A stretch of 64,000 nucleotides of DNA. It comes from Latilactobacillus sakei subsp. sakei DSM 20017 = JCM 1157 (GTDB lineage Bacteria > Bacillota > Bacilli > Lactobacillales > Lactobacillaceae). Below the pieces are notes generated by a model that was not told where the DNA came from, ran no database searches, and saw nothing but the letters and a program-made list of their open reading frames with translations. Position numbers and translations under genes: made by a program. Below are positions 26,325-35,940 of this stretch, piece by piece. The first letter of the stretch is position 1. Each line of letters begins with the position of its first letter. The DNA lies in assembly GCF_002370355.1 (NCBI RefSeq), contig NZ_AP017929.1:744001-808000 (forward strand), written 5' to 3'.

Positions 26325-27671
26325 TTAGCGACTTGCTAATGCGCCCATTGGATCCCATGGTGCGAGAACGGTTGGGTGATCGTATTCTTCTTTTTCAATC
26401 CGTTGCATTTCTGGTGTTAAGAAGCGTTTGTTGATAACGATTTGGTAGACGAATTCGTCAAACCAGCTGTCGCTCATGACGAAGTAGCCCTTAGTACCGA
26501 CTTTATCGCCCCATGAGTTTTCAACCTTCCATTTCGTTGGTTGACCATCAACGATGTCAACGCCAGTAATGACCATCGCGTGTGTCATTAAACTTTCGCC
26601 GTAATCTAGGCGTTCGCCTTTAGAAATTGAAAGGTCCATGTTGAGTAATGCTGCTTTTTGATAGATTTCAGTATCCATGATACCAAGTTTACGGTCGGAT
26701 GATTGACCAACATCGCTACCAAACCAAACTGATTCGCCAGCTTGGAGTTGTTTGATGGCGAGTTGTTTGAAATCATCGATATCAAGATTCAAATGGCGAA
26801 CTTCACGGCCGCCAACCACGTTGCCGAGCATTTCAACGCTGTATAAGTGATTGTATGGTTTGTCCGCTGTTGGAGAATTGATTAATGAAACGTAATTTTC
26901 GAGGTCCCAACCAACATATTTTTGATAGAAAGTTTGTGGTGTGAGGCCTTTTTCAATGTGGTAGTTGTGGTCATCATCGCGATATTCGAAGTCGAATTCA
27001 ACGGGTGGTTCGCCTAATGCATAAACGAGCATCCGGTAAACTTCAGTCAACATTGTATCTTTCTTTGCTTGGATATCGGCTTCGCTGACACCATCGGCAA
27101 CCAATTGACGAAGTGTGACGGCATCTTTTCTAAGTTTAAGATTCAAGACACTGTTGAGTTCGCTTGATTTTTCACTGTTATAAGTTTCGGGCATGACTGA
27201 CTTAGGCACAATCCCGTATTTTTCGATGAGGGCGCATAACATATCCCATTGACCGCCGTCTTGTTGGGGCGTAGTCATTAAAAAGTCGACTTTGCGATCG
27301 CCGATTGGTTGATCGGCTGTCTTTAAGACATTTTCGTAGAAGTAGTTTGATTTCTCAAATTTATCCCAGAAGTTAGTGTAATTTTGTGAAAGCTCGAAAT
27401 CTTTAATCTTGAATTGTGCTTGTAAGCTGTGGCGCATCGTATTTAATGCGGCAAACATCCAGCAACGACCGGATTGCTTTTGATTTGAAACGGCACCAGT
27501 GTCTAAATCGATTGAAAAGACTGGGTCCATTAAAGCCTTTGAAGTTGTATTTTGACTGCTGGCTAAAAAGCCATTGTTCATCACTGTGTTTTTGATGACG
27601 TTTGATTGTGGAACTGCCTTGAAGTCGGCTTTGAATTGTTGGATATTTTCGGGTGTGATAGATTGAACCAT
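26325..27671 (-). CDS. pepC: Aminopeptidase C (bleomycin hydrolase family)
   Basis: This 448-residue C1B cysteine peptidase has the catalytic Cys70 in SGRCWMF, His in THAMVITGVD and Asn in VENSWG. The enzyme is a cytosolic hexameric aminopeptidase of lactic acid bacteria. The start ATG 27671 is chosen because AGGAGG lies eight bases upstream; an earlier in-frame start at 27719 falls inside a repeat unit. It is downstream of a second pepC-like gene on the same strand, separated by two structured repeats. Confidence 0.9.
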   Translation of the reverse strand: MVQSITPENIQQFKADFKAVPQSNVIKNTVMNNGFLASSQNTTSKALMDPVFSIDLDTGAVSNQKQSGRCWMFAALNTMRHSLQAQFKIKDFELSQNYTNFWDKFEKSNYFYENVLKTADQPIGDRKVDFLMTTPQQDGGQWDMLCALIEKYGIVPKSVMPETYNSEKSSELNSVLNLKLRKDAVTLRQLVADGVSEADIQAKKDTMLTEVYRMLVYALGEPPVEFDFEYRDDDHNYHIEKGLTPQTFYQKYVGWDLENYVSLINSPTADKPYNHLYSVEMLGNVVGGREVRHLNLDIDDFKQLAIKQLQAGESVWFGSDVGQSSDRKLGIMDTEIYQKAALLNMDLSISKGERLDYGESLMTHAMVITGVDIVDGQPTKWKVENSWGDKVGTKGYFVMSDSWFDEFVYQIVINKRFLTPEMQRIEKEEYDHPTVLAPWDPMGALASR

Positions 27672-27708
27672 TGAAAAAACCTCCTTGAGAATTGGGATAT
27701 TCATTAAT

Positions 27709-27817
27709 GTGCTTTTCAAACCATATTCCTGTGTCTAGCGCCACAAGTCAAACGATTACTTTCAGTAATCATTCGCCTCGTTTTGCTAGTACTCGGAATA
27801 TAACCGGTTTGAACGCA
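27709..27817 (-). repeat. Structured long-hairpin repeat A1
   Basis: Ends GTGC/GCA; arms TTCAAACC/GGTTTGAA and ATATTCC/GGAATAT; apical GATTACT/AGTAATC. It lies in the pepC2-pepC gap, in the sense of transcription. Confidence 0.85.
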
Positions 27818-27827
27818 ATTCTTTCTT

Positions 27828-27943
27828 TAACGTACTTTTCAAGCTAACTTTCTGCGCTTAGCTTCGTGAGGCAAATAATCGACTGTGTCGCTTATTCGCC
27901 TCACTGTGCTAATGCTCGAAAGTTGACCAAGCTTGAACGCACT
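27828..27943 (-). repeat. Structured long-hairpin repeat A2
   Basis: Arms TTCAAGCT/AGCTTGAA and AACTTTC/GAAAGTT; apical CGAC/GTCG inside GTGAGGC/GCCTCAC. It abuts the pepC2 stop. One end motif is CGTAC instead of CGTGC. Confidence 0.85.
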
Positions 27944-27947
27944 CATT

Positions 27948-29270
27948 TTATTGTAGTGCGTCCCATGGGTCTAGTTTGATTGGGGTTTGGTCTAGTAAGG
28001 CTTGTTCTTCTTTTGTGAGGTATTCTTTTTTGATAACGACTTCGTATACATAGTCATCAAACCAAGCGTCGCTCATGCTGAAGTAGCCCTTATTGCCGAC
28101 CTTGTCACTCCAAGTGTTTTCAACTTGCCATTTTGTGGGTTGGTCGTCAACTAGGTTGACACCGGTTAAAGTCATTGCGTGGGAAACAACGCCTTGGCGA
28201 TAATCGAGTCGTTGGTCTTTAGGCATTGTTAAATCAATACTGAAGAGACTTGAGTAGTCATAAAGATTACTGTCCAACCAACCTTTTTGGCGGTCTAAGT
28301 CGGCGAGCACGTCGTTACCAAACCAAATTGGTTCGCCAGCTTTAAGTGACTGAATGGCGAGTGCTTTTAGACGATCGGGTGGGAGGTTCAATAGGCGCAT
28401 TGGATGGCCTTCAACTACGGTATCTTGTGAGTCTAAGCTGTAAAGTTGGTTGTATTGTTTGCTTGCTTGTGGGCTGCTGACAACTGTGACGTAATCATCA
28501 AAATTGCGATTCAAATATTTTTGATAGAAGCTCAGTGGTGTGAGGCCTTGGTCAAGGTGATATTGTTGATCATTATCGCGATAGACGAAGTCGAATGTTT
28601 CAACGGGTTCGCCAAAAGCGTAAACGCTGAGACGGTAGATTTCGCTTAACATCGCCGTTCTAGTTTCGCTAATCTTGTCAGAAGGTGCTTGATCAGCAAC
28701 TAATTGGCGGAGCTTAATCGCATCTGTCCGTAATTTAAGATTTAAGGTACTGTTGAATTCAGTGGTTAAATCACTGTTGTAAGTTTCAGGCATGACGGAC
28801 TTGGGAACGGCACCGTATTTTTGAATTAATGCGACTGCATTGTCCCATTGGCCGCCGTCAAAATCAGGTCCGGCAAGTGCGAAGGCGACTTCGCGATCCG
28901 TAATGGGTTTAGTAGCTGTTGCTAGGATTTTTTCGTAGAAAAGATTGGCTTTTTCAATGCGATCCCAGAATGAGAGGTAGTTTTGAGAAAGTTCAAAGTT
29001 TTTCACGTTATATTTTTGTTCGAAATCATGACGAAGTGTATTGAGTGTGGCAAATAGCCAACAACGACCACTCTTTTTTTGGAAGCTGACATCACCGGTT
29101 GGCAAGTCTATCGAGTAGGTTGGATCAAGGGTTACGGCAGCATCAGGGCGCTGAGCGACCGCGTTAATCCCGTTATTCATGACGGCATTACGTAGTGTTT
29201 GGGCTTGCGGCATGTCGGCGAGTGCTTGGCGCATCTTGATTAAATTAGCATGTGTAATTTCTTGGGTCAT
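27948..29270 (-). CDS. pepC2: Aminopeptidase C paralogue
   Basis: The 440-residue protein is a second bleomycin-hydrolase-type peptidase, clearly related to its neighbour along the whole length. Cys70 (SGRCWLF), His (SHAMTLTG) and Asn (VENTWS) are kept, so it should be active. Adjacent pairs of this kind (PepC with PepG/PepW-like) are known in lactobacilli. AGGAG is eight bases before ATG. Its 3' end abuts structured repeat A2. Confidence 0.88.
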   Translation of the reverse strand: MTQEITHANLIKMRQALADMPQAQTLRNAVMNNGINAVAQRPDAAVTLDPTYSIDLPTGDVSFQKKSGRCWLFATLNTLRHDFEQKYNVKNFELSQNYLSFWDRIEKANLFYEKILATATKPITDREVAFALAGPDFDGGQWDNAVALIQKYGAVPKSVMPETYNSDLTTEFNSTLNLKLRTDAIKLRQLVADQAPSDKISETRTAMLSEIYRLSVYAFGEPVETFDFVYRDNDQQYHLDQGLTPLSFYQKYLNRNFDDYVTVVSSPQASKQYNQLYSLDSQDTVVEGHPMRLLNLPPDRLKALAIQSLKAGEPIWFGNDVLADLDRQKGWLDSNLYDYSSLFSIDLTMPKDQRLDYRQGVVSHAMTLTGVNLVDDQPTKWQVENTWSDKVGNKGYFSMSDAWFDDYVYEVVIKKEYLTKEEQALLDQTPIKLDPWDALQ

Positions 29271-29500
29271 CTAATCACTCCTTAATTTCAATATACCCTA
29301 ATTCTAGTTGATTTAATGGAAGAAGTAAACATGAGATAGATGGGATGATGATATTATTGAAAAGTTAAAAATGAGGAAGAAAACGGTTAATATGAGAATT
29401 GATTTGTGACGTTAAAGATAAAAAAATAACCATCATAACGAGTATGATGGTTATTGGGGGATTGGCATAATCTAGTCACTTGAAGAGTAGGTTATCCAAA
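29271..29500. other. Intergenic region between pepC2 and repeat cluster B
   Basis: Apart from the minus-strand terminator at 29420-29456 and a weak minus-strand -10 (TATATT near 29290), I see nothing coding or repeated here. Confidence 0.4.
29420..29456 (-). terminator. Terminator of the rpiA transcript
   Basis: On the minus strand AATAACCATCAT pairs with ATGATGGTTATT and is followed by T run. It lies beyond repeats B1 and B2, so those units are part of the rpiA 3' UTR. Confidence 0.8.
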
Positions 29501-29616
29501 ACGGGCCCTTGAAGCTAGATTTCTGCGCTTAACGACAATTGTCAAATTAGCGATTGCATCGCTAATTCGCCACTCTATGTTAATGTTCAAAATCTAAACG
29601 AGCTTCAAGGACACTC
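29501..29616 (-). repeat. Structured long-hairpin repeat B1
   Basis: Arms CCTTGAAGCT/AGCTTCAAGG; inner TTAAC/GTTAA; apical TTAGCGAT/ATCGCTAA. End motif slightly degenerate (ACGGGC). Part of the rpiA 3' UTR. Confidence 0.8.
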
Positions 29617-29625
29617 TGAGTTGAA

Positions 29626-29740
29626 ACGTGCCATTGCAAGTAGATTCCTGTGCTTTGCTACGTCCCGCAAATAATCGACTGTGTCGCTTATTCACTGGCC
29701 TAGGCAAATGCTCAGAATCTGACCACTTGCAATAGCACTC
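29626..29740 (-). repeat. Structured long-hairpin repeat B2
   Basis: Arms ATTGCAAGT/ACTTGCAAT and AGATTC/GAATCT; apical CGAC/GTCG. Starts just beyond the rpiA stop. Confidence 0.85.
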
Positions 29741-29745
29741 TTTTT

Positions 29746-30429
29746 TTATCTTGCTTTTAAGATTTTTACGCCTTCTGGTGAGCCTACTACGACTTCGTTG
29801 ACGAGGTCTAAGAATAAGCCGTGTTCAACGACGCCGACTTGTTCGCTTAACCAAGTTGCTAGTAAGTGGGGATGTGTGATTTTTTCAAGGTGCAGATCAA
29901 TCACTTCATTTTTTGAATCTGTTAAGACGCGTTGGCCGTCTTCGGTTGTTCTGAATTCTGGGTTGAGGCCTTCTTTAACGAACTTGTTGAAAACTTGTTG
30001 ACTGCCAAAAGGAATCACTTCAACGGGGAGTGGGAAGCGGCCGATTGTATCGACTACTTTTTCTTCATCAACAATCCAGATGTTGCGAGTTGAGGTTGTT
30101 GCCACTAATTTTTCGAATAAGTGGGCAGCACCACCGCCTTTAATCCCTTGGAAGTTATTATCAACTTCATCGGCACCATCAATTGTTAAATCGATATGAT
30201 CGACTTCGTTGAGCGCTTTAACCGAGATGCCGAGCGATGTTGCTTGTTCTGCGGTTCTGATTGATGTGCAGACGCAAGTTAGGTGGAGGTTTTCGGCTTT
30301 CACACGTTTAGCGAGTGCTTCGACCATGTACACGACAGTTGAGCCAGTCCCGAGTCCTAAAATCATATTATCTTCGACGTAGTCCACTGAACGTTCAGCG
30401 GCCATTTTTTTCATTGCATTCTTATCCAT
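29746..30429 (-). CDS. rpiA: Ribose-5-phosphate isomerase A
   Basis: The 227-residue enzyme has the RpiA motifs GLGTGSTV near residue 25, DGADEVD and KGGGAA. It interconverts ribose 5-phosphate and ribulose 5-phosphate, linking the phosphoketolase and pentose routes with nucleotide synthesis. RBS AGAGGTG precedes ATG and a TATAAT -10 is on the minus strand at 30465-30460. Two structured repeats follow its stop before the terminator. Confidence 0.92.
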   Translation of the reverse strand: MDKNAMKKMAAERSVDYVEDNMILGLGTGSTVVYMVEALAKRVKAENLHLTCVCTSIRTAEQATSLGISVKALNEVDHIDLTIDGADEVDNNFQGIKGGGAAHLFEKLVATTSTRNIWIVDEEKVVDTIGRFPLPVEVIPFGSQQVFNKFVKEGLNPEFRTTEDGQRVLTDSKNEVIDLHLEKITHPHLLATWLSEQVGVVEHGLFLDLVNEVVVGSPEGVKILKAR

Positions 30430-30477
30430 TAAGACACCTCTTCTATTGTTAATAGTTCTATTATACGCAATAACTGG

Positions 30478-30508
30478 TAAAAAAGCGCTTTAAAATGGGC
30501 GCTTTTTG
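30478..30508. other. Hairpin in the divergent rpiA/dut region
   Basis: AAAAAGCGC and GCGCTTTTT form a terminator-shaped hairpin upstream of both divergent genes. It lies behind the rpiA -10 box; it may block antisense or readthrough transcription. Confidence 0.4.
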
Positions 30509-30624
30509 CTAAAATTTCTATTAAATCGGTCGGAAGGATTATTCAAGTCCGTTGGTTTTCATGGTATGATACAGTAGTAAAAAATAGCGCCAAATTAGGT
30601 GTTAATATATAGGAGCTTTTTTAG

Positions 30625-31164
30625 ATGAAAAAACGAGGATTCGAAATAGTAACCAAATACCAATCAGCAAACTTAAGTTTACCAGTGCGGTCGACTGCTC
30701 ATTCAGCAGGATACGATTTTGCTTGTGCAGAGGACTTCGTTTTACCATCCATCTGGCATTATAATTTTGTCCGTCTATTTCGGATGATTCGAAACGGCAA
30801 ACCACTAGTTGATGATGATTTTGAACGGGCTTCTAAGACGTTGAAACCCTTCCTAGTACCAACTGGGATTAAGGCGTATATGCAAGACGATGAATATTTA
30901 ATGATTGCCAATCGTTCAAGCAATCCCTTGAAAAAAGGGTTAGTGATTCCCAATGGTGTCGGGATTATTGATTCAGATTATTATGACAATGATGCCAACG
31001 AAGGTGAAATCTTCATTCAAATGTTAAACTTCAGCCCACGCGATGTTATTTTACGTAAGGGTGAACGAATTGGCCAAGGTATTTTTATGCCATATCTTGT
31101 AGCTGATGATGAAGTGGCTGTGACAACTAAACGGACCGGTGGCTTTGGTTCATCTGGTCGCTAG
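30625..31164 (+). CDS. dut: dUTP diphosphatase
   Basis: The 179-residue protein has the five trimeric dUTPase motifs: RSTAHSAGYDF, NRSSNPLKKGL, GVGIIDSDYYDN, KGERIGQGIF and RTGGFGSSGR. A stretch of about 45 residues inserted between motifs 1 and 2 is known from other Lactobacillales enzymes. It converts dUTP to dUMP. It precedes radA as in many Lactobacillales. Confidence 0.92.
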   Translation: MKKRGFEIVTKYQSANLSLPVRSTAHSAGYDFACAEDFVLPSIWHYNFVRLFRMIRNGKPLVDDDFERASKTLKPFLVPTGIKAYMQDDEYLMIANRSSNPLKKGLVIPNGVGIIDSDYYDNDANEGEIFIQMLNFSPRDVILRKGERIGQGIFMPYLVADDEVAVTTKRTGGFGSSGR

Positions 31165-31236
31165 TCCGTGCTAACGGCAATCGATCGCCGATATGTGCTA
31201 AAATAGTAGACAATAAGGGTAGTAAAGGAGAATCTT

Positions 31237-32601
31237 GTGGCTAAAGTTAAAACGCAGTTTGTCTGCCAGAATTGTGGCTATAGTTCCCCCAGATTCTTGG
31301 GGCGCTGTCCGAATTGTGGTGCTTGGAACCAAATGGTTGAAGAACGTGAACAACCAGCCGCAGCGGCAAAATCAAATTTCACAATTTCAGGGCGCGCCAC
31401 TGAACCTGAAAAAATTAGCACCGTTAATATCCAAAAAGAACCCCGTGTTAAAACGGAATTAAATGAATTGAATCGTGTTTTAGGTGGCGGCGTTGTGCCG
31501 GGTTCACTGATTTTAATCGGTGGGGATCCTGGGATTGGAAAATCAACCTTGTTACTACAAGTTTCAGGGCAACTTGAAAAAGTGGGTAAGATTTTATACG
31601 TTTCAGGTGAAGAAAGTGCCTCACAAATTAAGATGCGGGCGAATCGATTAGGGGTTAATGGCGATCAATTGTATCTGTATCCCGAAACGGATATGGGCAA
31701 TATTCGCCACCAAATTGAAACGCTCAAACCGGAATACGTCGTGATTGATTCGATTCAAACGATGAGTGAACCAGAAGTGACTTCCGCAGTCGGGAGTGTT
31801 TCGCAAGTTCGCCAAGTAACCGCAGAATTGATGCGGATTGCTAAAACGAATCAAATTACCATCTTCGTGGTGGGACATGTGACGAAGGAAGGGGCGATTG
31901 CCGGCCCTAAGATTTTGGAACATATGGTGGATACCGTGTTGTACTTTGAAGGTGACACCCATCACACTTACCGGATTTTACGATCTGTTAAAAACCGGTT
32001 TGGTTCAACCAATGAAATCGGGATTTTCGAAATGCGGGAAGCGGGCTTGCAAGAAGTCGCTAATCCATCCGAAATTTTCCTTGAAGAACGACTAGCCGGT
32101 GCGACTGGCTCAGCAGTTGTGGTTTCAATGGAAGGGACAAGACCAATCTTGGTTGAGTTACAAACTTTGATTACCCCAACCTTGTTCGGGAATGCGAAAC
32201 GGACCTCTTCAGGGTTAGATCATAATCGGGTGTCATTGATTATGGCGGTTTTAGAAAAGCGGGCGAGTTTGATGCTTTCAAACCAAGATGCTTATCTTAA
32301 AGCAACCGGTGGCGTTAAGTTAGATGAACCAGCGATTGATTTGGCGATGGCCGTTTCAATTGCTTCCAGTTATCGCGATAAAGAAATTCCACCAACCGAT
32401 TGTTTTGTCGGTGAAATTGGCTTGACGGGTGAAATTCGGCGGGTCAACCGGATCGAACAACGCGTTGGCGAAGCGGCGAAGTTAGGTTTTAAACGGATTT
32501 ATGTTCCTAAAAATAATTTGCAAGGTTGGGATCCACCAACTGATATTCAAGTCGTTGGGGTCACAACTATTGCAGAAACTTTAAAAAAAGTATTCAACTA
32601 G
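31237..32601 (+). CDS. radA: DNA repair protein RadA (Sms)
   Basis: The 454-residue protein has the N-terminal zinc finger CQNCGY ... CPNCG, Walker [11 protein letters not shown], the RadA motif KNRFG and a C-terminal Lon-protease-like domain. It is a DnaB-like branch-migration motor used in recombination and transformation. The start is GTG 31237 after AAAGGAG. It begins the conserved radA-yacL-cysS block. Confidence 0.93.
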   Translation: MAKVKTQFVCQNCGYSSPRFLGRCPNCGAWNQMVEEREQPAAAAKSNFTISGRATEPEKISTVNIQKEPRVKTELNELNRVLGGGVVPGSLILIGGDPGIGKSTLLLQVSGQLEKVGKILYVSGEESASQIKMRANRLGVNGDQLYLYPETDMGNIRHQIETLKPEYVVIDSIQTMSEPEVTSAVGSVSQVRQVTAELMRIAKTNQITIFVVGHVTKEGAIAGPKILEHMVDTVLYFEGDTHHTYRILRSVKNRFGSTNEIGIFEMREAGLQEVANPSEIFLEERLAGATGSAVVVSMEGTRPILVELQTLITPTLFGNAKRTSSGLDHNRVSLIMAVLEKRASLMLSNQDAYLKATGGVKLDEPAIDLAMAVSIASSYRDKEIPPTDCFVGEIGLTGEIRRVNRIEQRVGEAAKLGFKRIYVPKNNLQGWDPPTDIQVVGVTTIAETLKKVFN

Positions 32602-32628
32602 GCATAAGTTGGTGCGAGAGGAGGTTTT

Positions 32629-33744
32629 ATGATGCAACAAAAACCATTAACTAAAAGAAGAGTGTTAGGAATTGTCTTTGTAATTCTAGGGGGTGCTTTA
32701 GGGATCACGGCCTTTCCGGAATTCTGGCGAGTTGTTCATTTAGAGTTAGTCACATATCTCAATAATGGCATTACCAATGCCGTGTTAGGTGCAATTATTT
32801 TTTATCTTTTATTCCTGGTGTTGGCTAATCCGATGTTACGGGCGATGCGTCAATTGGAAAAGGCGTTGTTTAAACAATCACCTAGTTTCCTATTATTTGG
32901 GAGTGTTTTTTCATTAATTGGCTTGTTATTAGCGAATGTTGTTTCAATTCCGTTATACCGGATGCCGATTTTTGTTCTGAACACTGTTGTGCCAATCCTA
33001 TTGATGATTGCGCTTGGTTACTTAGGCTTCAAGGTGGGGACGACCCGCTTAGATGAATGGCGTAAGTTCTTACAACCTAAGAAGCGTAATGCCGATGTCT
33101 TGGAACGCAAAGTAGACGACAATTTCCGCAAGTACAAGATTTTGGATACGAGTGTCATCATTGATGGTCGGATTAAGGAAATTGCTAAGACCGGCTTTAT
33201 CGAAGGCACGTTGATGGTGCCGAACTTCGTATTACATGAATTACAATTAATTTCCGATTCTGCAGACAACTTAAAACGGGCGCGTGGTCGTCGTGGTTTA
33301 GATATCTTGAATGAATTACAAAAGGACGAAAGTTTATCTGTCGAAATGTACGATGGTGATTTCGAAGATTTAACGGAAGTCGATGGCAAATTAGTCAAGT
33401 TAGCGAAGTTGCTAGACGGAATTGTGGTCACAAATGATTACAACTTAAATAAAGTCTGTGAATTCCAAAACGTTCCTGTGTTTAATATCAATCAATTGGC
33501 CAATACGTTGAAACCAGCTGTCTTACCTGGTGAAGCGATGACTGTCACAGTGGTCAAAGCCGGAACCGAACGTCAACAAGGGGTCGCTTACCTTGAAGAC
33601 GGGACGATGATTGTTGTTGAAGATGGCCAACATTATCTTAATAAACCATTAGATGTGATTGTGACAAGTGCCTTACAAACTGCTGCTGGGCGGATGATTT
33701 TCGCCAAACCAGCGCATCAACAAAAAGGCTTGAATGAAAAATAA
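32629..33744 (+). CDS. yacL: PIN/TRAM domain membrane protein (YacL)
   Basis: The 371-residue protein has four N-terminal membrane segments (about 10-140), a PIN nuclease-like domain (about 165-290, ILDTSVIIDGR with the acidic site) and a C-terminal TRAM domain. The family is universal in Firmicutes next to radA; its RNA target is unknown. AGGAGG lies seven bases before ATG (a second ATG follows at 32632). Next comes the Cys T-box. Confidence 0.88.
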   Translation: MMQQKPLTKRRVLGIVFVILGGALGITAFPEFWRVVHLELVTYLNNGITNAVLGAIIFYLLFLVLANPMLRAMRQLEKALFKQSPSFLLFGSVFSLIGLLLANVVSIPLYRMPIFVLNTVVPILLMIALGYLGFKVGTTRLDEWRKFLQPKKRNADVLERKVDDNFRKYKILDTSVIIDGRIKEIAKTGFIEGTLMVPNFVLHELQLISDSADNLKRARGRRGLDILNELQKDESLSVEMYDGDFEDLTEVDGKLVKLAKLLDGIVVTNDYNLNKVCEFQNVPVFNINQLANTLKPAVLPGEAMTVTVVKAGTERQQGVAYLEDGTMIVVEDGQHYLNKPLDVIVTSALQTAAGRMIFAKPAHQQKGLNEK

Positions 33745-33809
33745 GCATTCAGATGACTTTACACGGTCACCAATAATCGGTATTATTGAGACTAACTAAA
33801 TTGTATAAA

Positions 33810-34020
33810 TTGATGAAGAGAAGAAGTAGATTAGCCGGATTTTCAGAAAGCTTCTGGGCGCTGTGAAGAAGTAATTGGGTTAATCGAAATGCACCTTGGA
33901 GATGCTAGTAGACTTTGGCTACTAGTCGGGACACCGTTATCTGCTTGAGGCATTTTTGCGAAGAAAAGTGGAACCACGCTCAACCGGCGTCTTTTGTTAA
34001 TTAACAAAGGGCGCTTTTTA
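33810..34020 (+). promoter_or_regulatory. T-box riboswitch, cysteine specific
   Basis: The leader contains a stem I region with a UGC specifier candidate at 33890-33892 (context GAAATGCACC), the T-box sequence AAGTGGAACCACG around 33966-33978 and a terminator (GCGTCTTTTGTT / AACAAAGGGCGC plus T run) at 33985-34020. Uncharged tRNA-Cys would favour antitermination. The controlled gene is cysS, but four structured repeats (about 490 bases) intervene. Confidence 0.85.
33985..34020 (+). terminator. T-box terminator hairpin
   Basis: GCGTCTTTTGTT pairs with AACAAAGGGCGC, followed by a U-run; the competing antiterminator uses the T-box sequence. Confidence 0.8.
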
Positions 34021-34026
34021 TTTGGA

Positions 34027-34146
34027 AGAGTGCTTTTTCAGGCGGTTATCTCCTGAGGATTAACACAGAATGGCGAATGATTGCTGTAAGTAATCGTTTG
34101 ACATTCAGGGTTAACCGGAGGGAGATGCCTGAAAAGGCACGTTTAA
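34027..34146 (+). repeat. Structured long-hairpin repeat C1
   Basis: Arms TTTTCAGGC/GCCTGAAAA and TATCTCC/GGAGATG-type; apical GATTGCT/AGTAATC. First of four tandem units between the Cys T-box and cysS (period about 124). Confidence 0.88.
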
Positions 34147-34150
34147 AAGA

Positions 34151-34267
34151 AGAGTGCAACAGCGGGCGCTTATATTTCGAGCATTAACTGGATTTGACGA
34201 ATTGGCGATGTAATCGCCGGTTTGGTAAATTTGGTTAAGCACAGAAATATGCCTGCAGGAGCACGTT
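34151..34267 (+). repeat. Structured long-hairpin repeat C2
   Basis: Arms GCGGGC/GCCTGC and ATATTTC/GAAATAT; apical TGGCGAT/ATCGCCG. Junctions on both sides read CACGTTTAAAAGAAGAGTGC. Confidence 0.88.
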
Positions 34268-34274
34268 TAAAAGA

Positions 34275-34396
34275 AGAGTGCTCTTGGATGCGGTCAGCAA
34301 CTGAGTATTAATAAAAAATTACGAATAATCCCGGTTTTAGGATTATTTGTAATTTTAGATTAAGCGGAAGTTGTTGCAACCAAAAAGCACGTTTAA
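34275..34396 (+). repeat. Structured long-hairpin repeat C3
   Basis: Arms TTGGATGC/GCAACCAA (imperfect) and CAGCAACT/AGTTGTTG; apical AATAATCC/GGATTATT. The most diverged unit of the cluster in its loops. Confidence 0.82.
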
Positions 34397-34400
34397 AAGA

Positions 34401-34518
34401 AGAGTGCGTCATTAACGGGTAGCTTTTGAGCATTAGCACAGTGTTGTGAATGACCGACAGAGTCGGTCGTTTGCAATACATAGCTAAGCGGAAAAAGCTG
34501 TTAATGAAAGCACGTTTA
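34401..34518 (+). repeat. Structured long-hairpin repeat C4
   Basis: Arms TCATTAAC/GTTAATGA and AGCTTTT/AAAAGCT; apical GACCGAC/GTCGGTC. Ends three bases before the cysS SD. Confidence 0.88.
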
Positions 34519-34533
34519 AGAAAGGAAGATTCG

Positions 34534-35940
34534 ATGCTTACTGTTTATAATACCCTCACACGCCAAAAAGAAACGTTTAAACCCCTTGAAGAAGGCCGCG
34601 TTAAGATGTATGTCTGTGGGCCAACTGTGTATAACTATATTCATATCGGTAATGCGCGTAGTGCGATTGCGTTTGATACGATTCGCCGCTATCTCGAATA
34701 CCGCGGTTATCAAGTTGATTACGTTTCAAACTTTACGGATGTTGACGATAAGATGATTAAAGCGGCTAACGTGGAAAACATCACCGTGCCTGAATTAGCG
34801 GACCGCTACATTGCGGCCTTTAAAGAAGACACTAAAGCCCTCAATATTGAACCAGCAACGCTTAATCCACGAGCAACTGATAATCTTGAAGAAATCATAG
34901 CGTTTATTCAAGATTTGATTGCTAAAGATTATGCTTATGCTGTTGACGGCGATGTTTATTACCGGGCTCGTAAGTTTAAGGCTTATGGTCATCTTGCTGG
35001 TCAAGATCTTGATCAACTCGAACAAGGTGCCAGCGAACATACAGCTACTGAAGAAACCTTGCGTAAGGAAGATCCAATCGATTTTGCCTTATGGAAAGCT
35101 GAAAAAGGCAACGAAATTGCTTGGGAATCACCTTGGGGCAAGGGCCGACCTGGCTGGCACATCGAATGTTCCGTGATGTCGACTAAATACTTAGGCGATA
35201 CGATCGATATTCATGGTGGCGGCCAAGATTTGGAATTCCCCCATCACGAAAATGAAATTGCCCAAAGTGAAGCCAAGACTGGCAAAACCTTTGTGAACTA
35301 CTGGTTACACAATGGGTTTGTAACGGTTGGGGATGACGATCAAAAGATGAGTAAGTCACTTGGCAATTTCGTGACGGTTCACGATTTGATTCAAGAAGTT
35401 AATCCACAAGCATTGCGTTTCTTGATGAGTAGTACGCAATACCGGCGGCCAATTCGCTACAGCCAATCATTGTTGGCAGAAGCCCAAACTAATTTGGATC
35501 GCTTGAAGACAACACTTGATAACCTGGCTTTCCGTCAAGCAACGGCTGAACCAGGCGAAGATCAAATTGTGATGGATAAGGCAGCTGAATTGGAAACAGC
35601 TTTTGTCACAGCGATGGACGATGATTTTAACGTTCAAAACGGCTTAACCCAATTGTACGAACTTGCTAAATTAAGTAACCAATATTTGGAACAGACAACG
35701 GTTCAAGCCGATACATTAACGTCATTGGCAACTCGTTTAACGCGACTATTAGCCATTTTTGGTGTTGCGTTTAAAGCGGACCAATTATTGGATACAGAAG
35801 TTGAAAGTTTAATTGAAGAACGCCAAGCCGCTCGAGCAGCTAAAGATTTCGCCAAGAGTGATGCGATTCGGGACCAATTGAAGGATCAAGGGATTATTTT
35901 GGAAGATACACCACAAGGAATGAGATGGAGACGCGCATGA
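34534..35940 (+). CDS. cysS: Cysteinyl-tRNA synthetase
   Basis: The 468-residue enzyme has HIGH as [14 protein letters not shown], the zinc-site Cys and His ([31 protein letters not shown]) and KMSKS ([10 protein letters not shown]). It charges tRNA-Cys. The start is ATG 34534, with AAAGGAAG just upstream; earlier in-frame codons lie inside repeat unit C4 and have no SD. The stop overlaps the mrnC start (ATGA). Transcription is governed by the T-box and must cross units C1-C4. Confidence 0.95.
   Translation: MLTVYNTLTRQKETFKPLEEGRVKMYVCGPTVYNYIHIGNARSAIAFDTIRRYLEYRGYQVDYVSNFTDVDDKMIKAANVENITVPELADRYIAAFKEDTKALNIEPATLNPRATDNLEEIIAFIQDLIAKDYAYAVDGDVYYRARKFKAYGHLAGQDLDQLEQGASEHTATEETLRKEDPIDFALWKAEKGNEIAWESPWGKGRPGWHIECSVMSTKYLGDTIDIHGGGQDLEFPHHENEIAQSEAKTGKTFVNYWLHNGFVTVGDDDQKMSKSLGNFVTVHDLIQEVNPQALRFLMSSTQYRRPIRYSQSLLAEAQTNLDRLKTTLDNLAFRQATAEPGEDQIVMDKAAELETAFVTAMDDDFNVQNGLTQLYELAKLSNQYLEQTTVQADTLTSLATRLTRLLAIFGVAFKADQLLDTEVESLIEERQAARAAKDFAKSDAIRDQLKDQGIILEDTPQGMRWRRA

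Noticed and set aside
27672-27719. Upstream start of pepC adding 16 residues
   Set aside because: It would lie within repeat unit A1 and has no SD, while ATG 27671 has AGGAGG at ideal spacing.
27700-29745. CRISPR-like array suggested by regularly spaced repeats
   Set aside because: The units are long hairpins of about 118 bases with no unique spacers of constant length and no cas genes; they do not fit CRISPR.
13018-33431. Many minus-strand open frames of 60-145 codons under ribosomal, permease and housekeeping genes
   Set aside because: They lie opposite well-identified genes, lack SD sequences and show no recognisable domain; they are shadows of codon bias.
34027-34518. The four tandem units as tRNA genes or T-box duplicates
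   Set aside because: They lack tRNA T-loop (GGTTCGA) and CCA features, and lack the T-box core; their motifs match the dispersed repeat family instead.
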